This document shows positions 63,859 through 64,000 of a stretch of 64,000 nt of DNA, one piece after another. Every line of letters begins with the position of its first letter. Position 1 is the first letter of the stretch. Source of the stretch: Dolichospermum compactum NIES-806 (lineage in GTDB: Bacteria > Cyanobacteriota > Cyanobacteriia > Cyanobacteriales > Nostocaceae); the NCBI RefSeq assembly GCF_002368115.1, contig NZ_AP018316.1, positions 955,780 to 1,019,779 of the forward strand, written 5' to 3'. The position numbers and the translations under genes were made by a program. Under the pieces are notes generated by a model. The model made no database searches. It was not told where the DNA came from and was given only the letters and a program-made list of their open reading frames with translations.

Positions 63859-64000
63859 ATGAAAAATACTGGCACATTTACCAAGTTATCACCCCAAGGT
63901 TTATTAAGACAATTAAGCAATTGTTATGAAACTACCCGTTTGCAAGCACATAGTAACTATGTATCTTGGTTGATATATATAGAACAAGGAAAAATTATCT
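63859..64000 (+). CDS. PatA-like response regulator, N-terminal part (truncated by window)
   Basis: ATG 63859, preceded by no clear ribosome site. The 47 visible residues (LSPQGLLRQLSNCYETTRLQ, then SWLIYIEQGKII) match the start of the PATAN (DUF4388) domain found in PatA and related response regulators. PatA acts in heterocyst patterning and phototaxis relatives in gliding; the paralogue here cannot be named from 47 residues. The gene runs off the window edge. Confidence 0.7.
   Translation, partial: MKNTGTFTKLSPQGLLRQLSNCYETTRLQAHSNYVSWLIYIEQGKII

Noticed and set aside
1..64000. tRNA, rRNA or CRISPR array
   Set aside because: No tRNA-like T-arm, rRNA segment or regularly spaced direct repeat with unique spacers was noticed; the tandem repeats are too short and contiguous.

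Overview
The window looks like a chromosomal segment of a filamentous, heterocyst-forming cyanobacterium (Nostocales; Anabaena/Nostoc/Dolichospermum type). The reasons are an AT-rich composition with many HIP1 octamers (GCGATCGC, e.g. 813-820, 2602-2609), heptamer/octamer tandem repeats between genes, carboxysome shell genes, an NblS/Hik33 kinase, plastid-type Ycf23 and CemA/PxcA relatives, a HetZ-related protein and a heterocyst envelope polysaccharide gene island with recognisable HepA and HepC. No rRNA, tRNA, CRISPR array, prophage or complete insertion sequence was seen.

Layout. 0-8.9 kb: PrsW-like protease, methyltransferase, HetZ-related protein, ccmK3-ccmK4, a hydrolase, a split YeeE/YedE sulfur transporter followed by an EF-hand/DsbA-like fusion, and small unknown proteins. 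8.9-28.6 kb: mostly housekeeping and conserved cyanobacterial genes: nblS, a cytochrome b plus twin-arginine molybdoenzyme pair, MltA-like and PxcA-like proteins, ycf23, a DegT aminotransferase, fetB-like, comB, an M61 peptidase, a structured RNA candidate at 22.9-23.2 kb (possibly 6S RNA), ruvX, DUF3727, YqeG and a WD40 protein. 29.4-37.3 kb: an accessory stretch with a PIG-L deacetylase and a glycosyltransferase, an aspartoacylase, two adjacent MITEs, a short STAND ATPase divergent from a single-chain methyltransferase-nuclease, and a decaying toxin/PIN locus whose toxin is interrupted by a third MITE.

37.3-58.7 kb is one long minus-strand block for heterocyst envelope polysaccharide. Read in transcription order it holds a nucleotidyl-sugar module (RfbF, LhgO-like oxidase, epimerase), paralogous glycosyltransferases, a PhyH-like oxygenase, RfbC, a SAF-domain oxidoreductase, a glycosyltransferase, a tyrosine autokinase, HepC, a further transferase, the exporter HepA, three glycosyltransferases and an O-antigen-ligase/polymerase-like protein. 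The order resembles the hep island of Anabaena PCC 7120 as I remember it. 59.3-63.1 kb is a TerY-P triad (vWA protein, PP2C phosphatase, kinase with TPRs). The window ends inside a PatA-type response regulator.

The most notable observations are: a RelE-like toxin split by a 105-bp insertion with a TA duplication whose precise removal restores the frame; an upstream PIN gene whose sixth codon, where the first catalytic Asp should be, is TAA and whose 3' part is replaced by an antitoxin tail; a one-protein methyltransferase-Mrr-like nuclease beside a sensor-less STAND ATPase; an EF-hand fused to a single-cysteine DsbA-like domain next to sulfur transporters; the promoter-RNA-terminator unit at 22.9-23.2 kb; and a vestigial C-terminus of a second PhyH-like gene in the hep island.
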